A stretch of DNA of 64,000 bases, taken from contig OW387136.1 in the NCBI GenBank assembly GCA_936440205.1, forward strand, positions 14,604,788 to 14,668,787, read 5' to 3'. Below the pieces are notes generated by a model that was given only the letters and a program-made list of their open reading frames with translations, was not told where the DNA came from and did no database searches. Each line of letters begins with the position of its first letter. The stretch's first letter is position 1. Positions 25,301 through 33,982 of this stretch are shown in pieces. The DNA is from Lepidonotus clava. Taxonomy: Eukaryota > Annelida > Polychaeta > Phyllodocida > Polynoidae. The translations under genes and the position numbers were made by a program.

Positions 25301-28300
25301 GTGTGTGTGTGTGCTGTGTTTGTGCATGCACGTTTGTGGGAGTATTTTCCCAAACAAAGCTGCCTCGGGCTTGCCGTCCCAGAGCCAGGACACCTTTGTC
25401 AGAGGTCGTTGCCCTGACCCAGAAAAGCGTGTCAGACTGAGGAGAGGTTACAGGTAGACACAACCCCTGATGGGTGACGAAACTAGGTACTAAAAGGTTG
25501 TAGGTTCGTGGAACCCAAGACAGTTCTGCAAACATGTTATTGGCGATTGCCTGTTCGTGTCGTTGCCGGTAGAGTACACATGTGCTGTTATTAATTGCTA
25601 TTTCACCTGCTCCTAAGCTTAAAGTCACTCCATTCAGCAAACTGTGCAGAGGGGAAACGGTCATTACCCTAAGATAAGTCTTGATAAGATTAGGCTTATT
25701 TCTAATTGGCCAAATTTGGAAAGTAGAAGAAGTGCTACACCGTCAACTTGATAATCTTGTCCCTCACAGTGGTGACCATGTTCGTCACACTGCTAACGAT
25801 TTTCATCATAATGGTAACCATGCTCTCCCAGTGGTAACCAAGTCCTTTCCTATAACTCAGTTACGGATAGCGTTACGATTAGGGAAGGGTTAGGTCAGGG
25901 TTAGGGCTTGGGCAAAGGCCAACTTATTCTATATCTGTCCTTCTTGATTTGGGCAAGTGTCGGCGATGTGAACAGACCGTGTAAAACGTGGAACGTGTCT
26001 GTTCATTTTTCACGGAATCTGTAATTTTCTCTCTCCCCTCTTACCAAAGAGGACGCAGCCAACCATGAAGGCTTTCCACCAGTTCCCTCCTGTTTCCCAG
26101 GAAAGGCAGGTGTCACTGGCTTAGTTCCTATGAACCTTTTTGGGCGCTATTCTCTAGAATGGGTAATTGATCTTTATGTAACCTACATACAAATATTTCT
26201 GGGAAAATAGCCAGCTCTGCTCGAGAATCATGGAAGATAAGGACCATTTACTCCTGGTATATAAATTGGTCTATATAATCTTCTTGGTTAATCAAGTTTG
26301 TAAGTAATTGTTATTAGGAGGACGTCTCTTTGATTATCTCCACGTCATGTATAACTGTATCATTATAAAAACTGTAAACCAAAACGTTGGAGGAAAACAT
26401 ATATCAATATCTAAGTGGGTATATAATACAGTGCTGGGAAGGAGAATGTCAATTACCGCTACATACCGATGGAGTGATTGTGTTAAGGAGTATATATATA
26501 TGATTATATATATAATTATATATATATATATATATATGTATATAATATAAATATAAAATAAAGTTTTTCACACCAAACCCGACTCCAGCAGTTTATTGGA
26601 CGATGTTGTTTTTATTAGAGAGATGATTGGGCAATCTTATATAATTTATACAGATATCAGTCCAGAAGCTAAATCCGGAATTCAGTCAAAATAACATGCC
26701 ATGTGATATGCCATATATCACCTGAAACGTAATTCTTTTCACCTCTCCTTTGAGAAACCAACTGCATAATCATGCATAATAAAAATGCATATCAAAATGA
26801 CGTCATTTGGACCATTCTTGGTCAGAAATCATAGGTTCTCCAGGGCTGGCATTCGCTGGTCAACCTACCACAACAATAAGGGATTAGGGTCGGGAGGCTT
26901 TGCTTTCTCATGGAAGAATTACAATAACAATTTTCAAACAGGAACTTTGATTTGATTTTTTTTAAAGATTTTATGCATTAGTTTGAAGTTGGGGGCTGTG
27001 CCCCGAAACCCCCCTTTTTCTTTCGTTTTTTATATGTTTCAAATCTTTCATGAATGGCACCAAGACATCTTGTCCACTGGTTGACCTAAGATAAACAATA
27101 GGGGATTATCCTCCAGCAACGCGTTGAGTTATGCACGTGTTTGTTAAATCAGGGATGCACCAAACCCTAAGCTCTGAGGTAGTTTTCCAGGATATTTTTA
27201 TAACAGAGTTTTACAGGTAATTCTGAGAGTGGTCCAAACAAATCTGATCGGTTTCCAGGTTAATCTGAAGCTGTCGTGATAATATCTTAGGAGGTTCCAG
27301 GGAAGAGTTTTCACCAAATTATCCATGTGTTATGTGCTTTGACTTAAACTTTTCAAAACCTTTGGGGGTTCCAGACACGCTCGTAACCCCAAAAACAACC
27401 CACGCCCCTCTCTTCTCAACGTATTCTGCTGTAATGGTTAAAGATAGATGAACCGGTTTCCGGACAGTCTCTTTAGTCATTCGTACATCTTTAAAAAGCA
27501 TTAAAAGTGTGAAGTAGATACCAAACTCGACAAGCACAAATGGATGGACGACTTGATGATATTTATTACTTTAGTAGACAGGTTGCACAATGATCAACAT
27601 GTTTCGACTGTATGAAAGTCTTCGTCAGGATCTTTTAAAAGCGTGTTTTATTTTTTTCTATATTTTTACGCTGTCACTGTATGGCCTGGCTGGTAAAAGT
27701 CATCACCATGCACTGATATGTATTCACGACTCAAGGTGTTTCTGTTTCACAGCCCAATGTCACGGGCGTGGATGCCTAAACTCGACGGGGCGACATGACC
27801 ATTTCTTAAATTCGACATGGGATATGAGGCCTAGCATATTATATTTCTTATATATGCTTGCGAAAGGAGGTTAAAAGGGGAAGGGGCAGAAGACTTGGGC
27901 ATTTCTCAAATTCGCCTTGGGACATGAGCATTATTAAGCGACAACGACATGCGACACTACCATTCCATAACTTTACACGGAACATTGGGATCCCCCATGC
28001 ATCTATACCCCAATGTCAGAGAAATATATGTTCAAGCAACTAGTGCATGACGTGAAACCAGAAACTGGGCCAGTTCACATAGGGTATTTCTTAGATTTCT
28101 TAGGAGTAACGCTCGTTTATTTTTCTTTGGTTTCTGTGTCAGTTTCCTAGCTGACAGGAAATGGGACCATTTAACATGTAAGCCTACGTGTTTAAGTGGA
28201 AGAGACAATCTCATTATCTTTTATTCGTGCCAGAGTCAATTTCTATAAATATGTCTGCCGGCCCAGAAAGGACCTACAAACCTAGAGCTTTCGATGATTC

Positions 28301-31300
28301 ATAGGAGTAAATAAAGGGTAATTGCCTTTTCATAATACATTTCTTTGAAAAACTTTTTTTTTTTTGAGAATTCATAAATAACTTATTCTCTTAGTAATAA
28401 TTTTATCATGTATATGGAATACATTAGAAGTATTTTGAGTTTATGGAAAATCATCTTGTTTAAGGTTTTAAAGATGTGCTTTGTTTAGACACCTTTTCCA
28501 TATGCAGACAGACATAGAGATTAGGGTATGGGTCTTAAGTTCTGGGACCCACTAGAGGTAGCTAAGCCCTACCTCAGTTCAGAGGTTAATTCTGCATTTC
28601 TCCATGCATAATATTGAAAGAGGTTTAGCTCTATAAAAATCCTTTGCTAAACATGAATTAAATTCTGCTTCAATTCTATCTCCAGAATAAGCTTCTAGGA
28701 CCGACCTTTCCACGATGTTTACTCAACACAGGCAAACAGCGCTCTGACAAGTGCTGTGTGGGATTGCGCTTAATTATATGTAACAGCATACTCCTGACTC
28801 CTCATCTGACTCCTCCCTTTACTCTTTACCTTTGACAAAGAGAAATTGCTTTAGCCCTATCTCTCAGTGTAAACACTAGAATGGCTAATTTTTAGACCGC
28901 GTCAGTACACTATTGTGCATAAAATGGAAATAGGAACTATGCTATGGAATGGAGTCAGACTGCAATCGGTGCTAGCTAATATCTACAGGAACTAAGTCAT
29001 AAACTAATTATGAATAGCACCCTATTAATCAATTGATATTAAACCTCTATAGTTCAGAGTAGCAGATTTACTAAACCTGTCATACATCCAGGGGCATTGA
29101 TGATATTCAAACATGTTATAATTATATCATTTAAAAGCTCTTATTTTTCTCTATTATATGACAATCATATAGAACTGCATTCATTGCAACTTGAGACATG
29201 GTCCCCTCAGTGTGAATATTATCTACACGCATACAACATTTTTTGAGTTTTCCTTCATAACTGACTGAGATAATTTCAATCCAAAAACAGTAAGTGCAAA
29301 ACATGATTTTCACATTACCGATCAATTTCTATTTCTATACTTTTACTCATAGTTAAATGATTTATATCACAAGATTGTTTATTCCAACTGGGATCTAATG
29401 TTTTATGATATATATCAAGAAAATAATTAGAAAAATAATGATTCTACATTTTTGTGAGACCAGTGGAATGGTCCCTTAAAGATCCACTGACATGACCATA
29501 ACTACTCAACAAAATATATTTTATCATAGAAATATGAATACACCACAATAATTTAAATAATTATAGGTCATAGCCTTGCAAAGTTATACTAAAAATAAGA
29601 GTGGAATCTCACAACATGGCCAGGTGACCTAGATATGGTGAGCATGCCGGAAGTGACGTATCAAGATGCCTACCTTTGTTACAGTGAACTCATCCAAAAT
29701 GATTTTAACACTGTATAGGCGTTTATGTGAGTTTATGTTGAGTAAAATACAAATTTACAGGGCATTTTCATATTGTTTACTCTGAATATAGCTGGTTTTG
29801 AAATTTTAGCACCCAAATCATGGTTATACAAGCCTATATAAATAGATGTGTGAAAACACTCTCACGCCATCAAATTTCACAACTTGTGGGTAAAACAAGT
29901 GACATTGTTTAGACTGCTATGGAAACAGGAGAACTTATAAAAGAAAGAAGGCCTTTAGATTTAAAGAATGATATACAGAATACTATGATATATATGTTTG
30001 GATACAAAGTTTATGTATGGACTCAAGTTTTAATAGCAGGCCTCACACAACCCGGTTGCCATGTCGTCAATGGCGACAAATACTGTTATTTGGTGACAAA
30101 ATTGATGATATGGCGACATTTTTTGGCGACAGGATCTTTATAGAAACTGTATGTGGGGTCCCTGTATGTCTAACGTTAAAATTCGTAATTCCATTTCAAA
30201 AATCCTTAATATACATTAGTAATCTTTAATTTATAAAGTCGTTCTTACAAAAAATATGTTGTAATTATTTGATTTAGTACAAATATTATTTGTACTAAAT
30301 CAGATAATTATAACATCTTACAATATTATTTCCTGGCTCCTCTCACTTTAATTTGGCAACAAAAAACGGGATTTGGCGATATTTATGGCGACAATATTTG
30401 TATGCCTTTCGTGAGCCCTGAATAGTGTAAATAAATGGACAAAACAGCAAATGAGACTCACTATTACAAAATGAGAAAATTGGACATTGAAACCATGGAA
30501 TCTAGAGGTATTGCAAAGATTTCAGGTCTAGAGGTCCCCTGAAGCATAGCCTAGGTCCCCGTCCTCTTGTCCCCTATATGGAGCGACTTTGAGGGGACTC
30601 CCGGTATCATTTTCGTGGTGACAACGGTGTCTATGTGTGGGGATGATCGGGGTTAAGGGTTTCTTAGATATTTGCCAAACTTTATCATATCATAACTTTT
30701 AAATTAATGGGAGTATAGAATACCTAAAAAGCAAAGGAAGTGTATTTGATTAACCTCTGTGTATATCTAACGTATTATATGACCTGGCTAATGTTATATT
30801 ATGTGAGTACATTTCATTTTGCTTATTTATGAATAATACGCAGAAGGTGCCAGAAAAGCTGACGGCCTGTGCTGGGCTGTGCACTGTCAGAATGAGGGAA
30901 CCTGTGGTCGGGGACCTATGTGTTTGGACTTTTTACCAGTGAGACTTTGTTCCCTAGCTGACTATGTATACCAATATGGTATACTACAAAGGCATCTTGT
31001 GACGTCACAACATGGCCAGCGGGAAGGGGTGTCAGAATCAGCAGTATAACACCTGACTGACCCAGAAGCAGGTGTCAGTATGGTGTACCCTGTCGCGTAG
31101 CTGCACCTAAGAAGCCCCTCACCTATATCAAAACATGTGATTTACAACATTCTACAATTAAATTGCTTTCTTGACATTAGCTCAGATCATGTCTCTGGAT
31201 CTTTAAGCTTATCACAATAGTCTAAGCTTAATCCTTATGAAACTATAGTCGATTCGCCAAAGTATTGATATCTAGGCCCCATTTGCAAATAATATAGTGA

Positions 31301-33362
31301 ATTCAATGAAAGAACTTTAGAACTAAGGCATTGGATATTTTCTTTTTTAATCTTAAAAAAAATGTTCATGCAAAATAAAATTGTTTGACTTACCTCTGCG
31401 GTTCATGCCGACCTCTATGCACTTGTTGAGTCGGCAGGCCTTGCAGGCGACACGGTTATTCTGCTGCAAACTGCACTTCCCATCTCCTTGGCGGCAGACA
31501 TAGAGACCGTGGTTCATGTAGTAACGGGAAAAGAAAGTCTTACATGGCAGGCATACCACTGCACCATAATACGTCCCCCATGTTGGCGACTCACACACAC
31601 CGCATTGCCACTGGGATTCCCCACTGAATTGCTGGGATATCTCACTACATGGCTGGGTTTCCCTGCTTCGTGACTGGGTTTCCCTGCTGCGTGGCAGGGA
31701 TTCCTCGTCATGTGGCTGCGTTTCCCTGTTATGTGACCTTGATTCCTTAATGTATGGCTGGGACTCTTCACTACATGGCTGGCTTTCCCTGTTACGTGAC
31801 TGGGTTTTCCTAATGCATGGCAGGGATTCCTCATCACTTGGCAGTGTTTCCCTGCTATGTGACTGGGATTCCCGAATGTCTGGCTGGGATTCCTCAATAC
31901 ATGGCTGGGATTCCCTGCTACTTAGTTGGGATTCCCCAATGTTTGGCTGGGATTCCTCATTATATGGCTGGCTTTCCCTGTTACATGGCTGTGATTCCTC
32001 TCTGAATTGTTGGGATTTCTCACTACGTGGCTTGGATTCTTGGCTATATGGCTGGAATTCTCGGCTGCATGGATGGGATTCTTGGCTGCATGGCTGGGAT
32101 TCTTGGCTGCATGGCTGGGATTCTTGGCTGCATGACTGGGATTCTTGGCTGCATGGCTCGGATTCTTGGGTATATGGCTGGGATTCTTGGCTGCATGGCT
32201 GGGATTCCCACCTATACGGCTGGGATTCTCTGCTGTAGCACAGGGATACCCCAATGTATGGCTGGGTTTCCCCGTTGTTTAACCAGGAGTCTCCTTGGTA
32301 CAACTGGGATTCTCTTGTATATGACCGGGTTTTTTCACTGTAAGTCTGGTGTTCCCCTACGTATCTATGGGATTCTCCATTGTATGATTGAGGTCCCCGA
32401 CTGTATGGCTTAGATTGTCCAGTGTATTGCTGGAATTCACCAATACATGAATTGGATTCTTTGCTGTATGCCTGAGTTTCCCTGGTATGTGAGTGGGATT
32501 CCCCATTGTAGTGTGTGGATTGTCTGTTGCATGGATGCAATTCCCCACTATATGACTTGGATTCCTTGTCATGTGGGTGAAAATCCCCTGTGTGTTGCGC
32601 GGATTCCCTTCTTTGTATCATAGGATCAGTACTTGATAACAAGGGAACCTTGCGGTATGATTGATATTGTGCTTGATATAGTTGTGCGTTATTGCTTCGT
32701 TCGGGTGCACCGATTCCCTGACTACATGGCTGAGATTCTGAATGGCAAGGAAAATCTCCCTGTCGTTGGAGATCCCCCGCATTCTTTAGGGTTTCGGGAA
32801 TGTGGGTTTGAGATATTTCCCTGCAAGTTCCCTTTGAACAGTCTATATCAGGTCGCGACCTCTTGTTTGAAGGCAGTGAATAGTCTATACATCCATCATC
32901 TGACGATAGTCGCGACCTTTTGCTACCCATCCCCGATACGTTCCCGTCGGATTGCACAGTGTCATAATGTCCATGCAGTCGCGAGCCTCCATCAGACGAA
33001 CAGTCATCACCAAATTGCCGCAAATTCCTGTCATTTCCCACCAGAACGTCTACAGATGGTCGCGACCTTTTGTCGAATGTCGGTGAATAACCTCCAGACG
33101 GTCGCGCAATTTCGCACACATTCTGACGTCCACCTTCAGAAGGTCGCGAATCTGCCCAAGAATAATCATGAAGTCGCAGGGTTTTTTTTAAGCCAGTGGG
33201 TCGCGACTGGTGTTCCGCTGCCGGCCGTGGTCCATCCTGGCCGGGCGCGGCGGGGTGGACTCCCGCCGACCCCCGGGCGCCCCTCTCATCCGTCCCGGGC
33301 TCCATGCCCGTCCTAACCATCGTCCTACTCCCTATGAAGTCTACCATGGGCGTAGCTACCAT
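14666..33362 (-). CDS. Two-DNA-binding-domain nuclear receptor, nine coding exons, 1171 aa
   Basis: Ligand-type nuclear receptor transcription factor expected to act in the nucleus. Coding exons on the minus strand: 33362-31394, 23702-23596, 22744-22603, 21516-21036, 20787-20580, 19730-19655, 18952-18740, 16300-16220, 14904-14666. All junctions are AG/GT and every exon phase agrees, giving 1172 codons with stop. Order: N-terminal domain (1-586) with a 47-unit heptad repeat (253-581), DBD1 (587-656), linker of about 14 residues, DBD2 (671-737), basic C-terminal extension [11 protein letters not shown], acidic/serine-rich hinge (about 750-900), LBD (about 940-1141) ending in LFPEIAEA. The LBD has the family signature FAKALPGF...DDQ. 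Receptors with two DBDs (2DBD-NR) are an established family, mainly described in protostomes. Here both P-boxes (CLPCKT, CEGCKK) differ from the pair I remember for it, so subfamily placement is open. Confidence 0.9.
14989..15185. mobile_element. Small foldback MITE in receptor intron 8
   Basis: 197 bp, almost entirely an inverted repeat: AGACCTTTAA..TTGTAAATGG at one end and its complement at the other, arms of about 75 bp. It lies 84 bp upstream of the terminal coding exon. Confidence 0.8.
16220..16300 (-). CDS. Nuclear receptor coding exon 8: LBD helices 8-9
   Basis: 81 nt, residues 1066-1092: [20 protein letters not shown] then ILAAYIH. DRP.L.....I..LQ....D.L..Y is the conserved helix 8-9 segment. 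The acceptor is TCTTTTTCAG|ATCGG, the donor ATCCACG|gtacgt, phase 1 on both sides. Confidence 0.92.
17604..18198. mobile_element. MITE-like element, copy 1, in receptor intron 7
   Basis: 595 bp with 16-bp inverted ends ACAGAAAGGATGCTCC / GGAGCATCCTTTCTGT. The interior is shared with 51840-52369 and, inverted, with about 48900-49400 (TTGGTTACCATGGAAA block). It sits between pieces of a dispersed TTTAAGAA/GTCGAATTTAAG repeat. Confidence 0.75.
18740..18952 (-). CDS. Nuclear receptor coding exon 7: LBD helices 4-8
   Basis: 213 nt, residues 995-1065. [20 protein letters not shown] is the LBD signature (PGF..L..DDQ..LL..G). It continues through a long helical stretch to [13 protein letters not shown], the helix 8 start. 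The acceptor is TTTCTTTAG|GCTTTG, the donor GCAATAG|gtgagg. Joined to exon 8 it reads LVAIDRPKL, matching the common SADRPGL motif. Confidence 0.92.
19655..19730 (-). CDS. Nuclear receptor coding exon 6: LBD helix 3
   Basis: 76 nt, residues 970-994. It encodes [17 protein letters not shown], then VIFAKALPG, the classical helix 3 sequence (F.AK..PGF). The acceptor is CTTTTGTAG|GTTTTG and the donor TTTACCGG|gtatgt, phase 1. The exon is tiny and was recognised from the family motif and phase continuity. Confidence 0.88.
19992..20537 (-). mobile_element. Solo LTR, copy 2, inside receptor intron 5
   Basis: 546 bp, same family as the copy at 13009, TG...CA ends and 4-bp target duplication CCCT. 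It ends 40 bp downstream of the exon 5 donor site, in the same orientation as the host gene. Relatively well preserved. Confidence 0.85.
20580..20787 (-). CDS. Nuclear receptor coding exon 5: end of hinge and LBD helix 1 region
   Basis: 208 nt, residues 900-969. The acceptor is GTCTGCAG|GCGGTC, the donor CACAACAG|gtaagt. [17 protein letters not shown] resembles LBD helix 1 (commonly LT..E..LI..L). A solo LTR begins 40 bp downstream of the donor site. Confidence 0.85.
21036..21516 (-). CDS. Nuclear receptor coding exon 4: basic extension and acidic/serine-rich hinge
   Basis: 481 nt, residues 740-899. It starts with [14 protein letters not shown], then an acidic tract of about 15 Glu/Asp ([15 protein letters not shown]), a Ser/Pro-rich stretch with two serine runs, and a Lys-rich end. 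The hinge is about 160 residues, long for a nuclear receptor. The acceptor is CTCTACAG|CCATCC and the donor GACTAG|gtatgt, phase 2. No conserved domain is visible; the assignment rests on the phase match with neighbours and the in-frame extension motif. Confidence 0.88.
22016..22320. repeat. Inverted and tandem repeat cluster in receptor intron 3
   Basis: CTCTGTGACATC...CAGCTCATGCCGTGTAG at 22016-22062 is followed by its inverted copy at 22075-22107, which lacks about 13 bp. A related direct copy starts near 22201 (TTTCTGTGATATC). Probably a decayed foldback element. Confidence 0.55.
22603..22744 (-). CDS. Nuclear receptor coding exon 3: DBD2 zinc finger 2 and start of C-terminal extension
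   Basis: 142 nt, residues 693-739. The acceptor is TTTATTACAG|AAATTC, the donor AGAGAAG|gtatgg. It completes the P-box as CEGCKK (Lys where most receptors have Gly) followed by FFLRS. Finger 2 is Cys-x5-Cys-x9-Cys-x2-Cys (CKKGGRC ... CRLC), then [14 protein letters not shown], the usual DBD ending. Joined to exon 4 it reads [11 protein letters not shown], a typical basic C-terminal extension, which supports the splice. Confidence 0.93.
22879..23145. mobile_element. Decayed MITE with GATCGGGA repeats in receptor intron 2
   Basis: The left end AAGGCCGTATTCCACTGCGC matches the MITE terminus style of this window. The interior has many CCCGATCTTTGG/CCAAAGATCGGG words in both orientations. The right terminus is unclear. 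Confidence 0.55.
23170..23440. mobile_element. MITE with GGGGGGCGTTCCAATGTGATC ends, receptor intron 2
   Basis: 271 bp, inverted ends of about 20 bp (GGGGGCGTTCCAATGTGATC / GATTACATTGGAACACCCCC), interior repeats of CTAGGAT and TCTTAAGAT. It lies directly beside the preceding element and 155 bp downstream of coding exon 2. Confidence 0.8.
23596..23702 (-). CDS. Nuclear receptor coding exon 2: DBD2 zinc finger 1
   Basis: 107 nt encoding residues 657-692. The acceptor is TACTTCAG|AACGG and the donor TGCAAG|gtgag. Finger 1 reads [21 protein letters not shown], Cys-x2-Cys-x13-Cys-x2-Cys, with the intron splitting the P-box helix directly after CEGCK, a classical intron position in nuclear receptors. 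Phase 1 in, phase 0 out. A MITE ends only 24 bp upstream of the acceptor. Confidence 0.93.
23727..24208. mobile_element. MITE abutting the 3' splice site of the DBD2 zinc-finger exon
   Basis: 482 bp, inverted ends AAGGCCGGGTTTCCACTGAA / TTCAGTGGAAACAGGCCTT, 3-bp duplication TAT. Its left end is 24 bp from the acceptor of coding exon 2. Interior has TTGTCTTAAGCAAA-type repeats. Confidence 0.85.
24670..24860 (+). repeat. Two-copy tandem duplication in receptor intron 1
   Basis: GAGTAAACTA.AATA.ATATCCCTCTC and CTGATAGTTCTTTAGGATT occur twice, about 110 bp apart. Confidence 0.75.
25233..25313 (+). repeat. (TG)n microsatellite in receptor intron 1
   Basis: About 33 uninterrupted TG units followed by imperfect TG. 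Frames through it are artefacts. Confidence 0.97.
27592..27632 (-). ncRNA. Hammerhead-ribozyme-like motif 2 (retroelement remnant)
   Basis: The minus strand reads GAUC-CUGACGA-A-GAC...GUC-GAAA-CAUG-UU-GAUC. Same architecture as the motif at 12878, with stem I changed from AAUC/GAUU to GAUC/GAUC, a compensatory A-U to G-C change. Downstream (27500-27590) it shares CTACTA, AATAAA and GTCGAGTT...CTAC..CTTCAC blocks with locus 1, so both are ends of one element family. Confidence 0.45.
28665..28909 (-). mobile_element. LTR fragment, copy 4, inside receptor intron 1
   Basis: Only about half of the LTR remains, ending at the conserved GTCAGTACA terminus. It is closest to copy 3 in its middle (TTTGACAAAGAGAAATT, CAGTGTAAACACTAGAATGG). 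Confidence 0.75.
30256..30316. repeat. Near-perfect 30-bp inverted repeat (hairpin/cruciform) in receptor intron 1
   Basis: The left arm ends GATTTAGTACAAATA and the right begins TTTGTACTAAATC; arms of about 30 bp differ at two positions, with virtually no loop. It lies within a region of GGCGACA-type words. Confidence 0.9.
31394..33362 (-). CDS. Nuclear receptor coding exon 1: N-terminal domain plus complete DBD1
   Basis: One 1969-nt coding exon encodes residues 1-656. The start at 33362 is the first ATG after an in-frame TAA about 14 codons upstream and sits in a good context (GCGCCATGG); a second in-frame ATG follows five codons later. Residues 1-252 contain at least three basic KRSR patches in a loosely repeated Ser/Asp/Gly-rich context, possible nuclear localisation signals. 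Heptads fill 253-581. DBD1 is wholly inside this exon: finger 1 is Cys-x2-Cys-x13-Cys-x2-Cys with P-box CLPCKT, finger 2 is Cys-x6-Cys-x9-Cys-x2-Cys, one residue longer than the usual x5 spacing in the D-box, then [14 protein letters not shown]. The GMN ending resembles NR2E-type receptors. The donor is CGCAGAG|gtaagt, phase 1. Confidence 0.9.
31620..32606 (-). repeat. 47 in-frame heptad repeats (21-bp units) in receptor N-terminus
   Basis: 987 bp encode exactly 47 units of seven residues without a register break, abutting DBD1 by five residues. The consensus is E-S/T-Q-P-C/Y-S/N-x, with x mostly Q, R, E or G. The DBD-proximal third is closest to consensus (several ESQPCSQ in succession); the distal units are more diverged, some with F, Y or H. 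Position 1 is nearly always acidic, position 2 Ser/Thr, position 5 Cys, Tyr or His. This is low-complexity and probably disordered. The 21-bp period keeps antisense frames open, so long opposite-strand reading frames here are a by-product. Confidence 0.93.
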
Positions 33363-33539
33363 GGCGCAAACGTCCAAGTGCGTACCCACAATTTCCAGCG
33401 GATTTTACACATTTGATATAGAAACCAGTGGAATGGATGAGTGTGTATACTCAATTTCTGCATTTACCTTGCATTCACAGGTGCGCACAGCTAATTTGGG
33501 GGCTAGCTATAGCCCCCTAGTACTAGTCGAAGTTCATGT

Positions 33540-33982
33540 TTATCCACAACATGAGCGCTCCGACCTTACTCTGTCCACTTCGACGATCATGCCGTCCACT
33601 TTATATCTTTTCGAGATTCGTTGTTGCCATTCCGCTTTTTGGGGAATGGTGTTTCTTAATAACAAGAAACGGTTACAGAGTGTTTGTTTATGACCAGTCA
33701 ATGTATCTCTGGTTTGGAGAAATAACTTAAAATGGTTTTGGGAATTGTCTAATGGCTTCTTCACTACTGGGATTGTTCGTGGAACACAAGGTGGTTTCCA
33801 TGGGATGTAAATTACATCAATCATAGACCGTACAGGGTCACTGACTCTTTCTTCCCAGAGTTTTTTTGTCAAGGGGTATCGAAGTTTGCAATTCTCTGTA
33901 AATCTTAAATCTTCACGCATGCGCAGCTCGTTTCTGTGAACCACCTAACGACCCAGATACGTATGTCACCAGCGCGCTCATC
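33540..33982 (-). other. Probable 5' UTR part of the receptor exon with a 126-codon upstream ORF
   Basis: A strong acceptor-like sequence (pyrimidine tract TTTTTCTTTTCAG) ends at 33983 on the minus strand, so the first coding exon may extend to 33982. Between it and the receptor ATG lies an open frame, ATG at 33920 to TAA at 33540, 126 codons, in a frame not continuous with the receptor. I do not recognise the peptide; it is rich in basic and hydrophobic residues (for example MIDVIYIPWKPP). It may be an upstream ORF that tunes translation, a separate small gene, or chance. Confidence 0.35.

Larger units (their letters stand above)
24215..31390. other. Receptor intron 1, right part
   Basis: 7-kb stretch of the intron between coding exons 1 and 2. 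It holds the (TG)n tract, a duplication, the ribozyme-like locus, LTR copy 4 and the hairpin. No additional exon was recognised. Confidence 0.7.

Noticed and set aside
25196-25664. Open frames through the (TG)n tract
   Set aside because: Cys-Val and Thr-His runs are translations of a dinucleotide repeat.
31750-32238. Plus-strand 162-codon open frame (LHGWDSW-type repeats) and its frame-shifted shadows
   Set aside because: It is the complement of the 21-bp repeat encoding the receptor heptads; a 21-bp period without stop words keeps several frames open. The receptor strand has zinc fingers and splice sites, this one does not.
31620-32606. CRISPR-like regular repeat
   Set aside because: The 21-bp units are contiguous with no spacers, lie in a eukaryotic coding exon and encode in-frame heptads.
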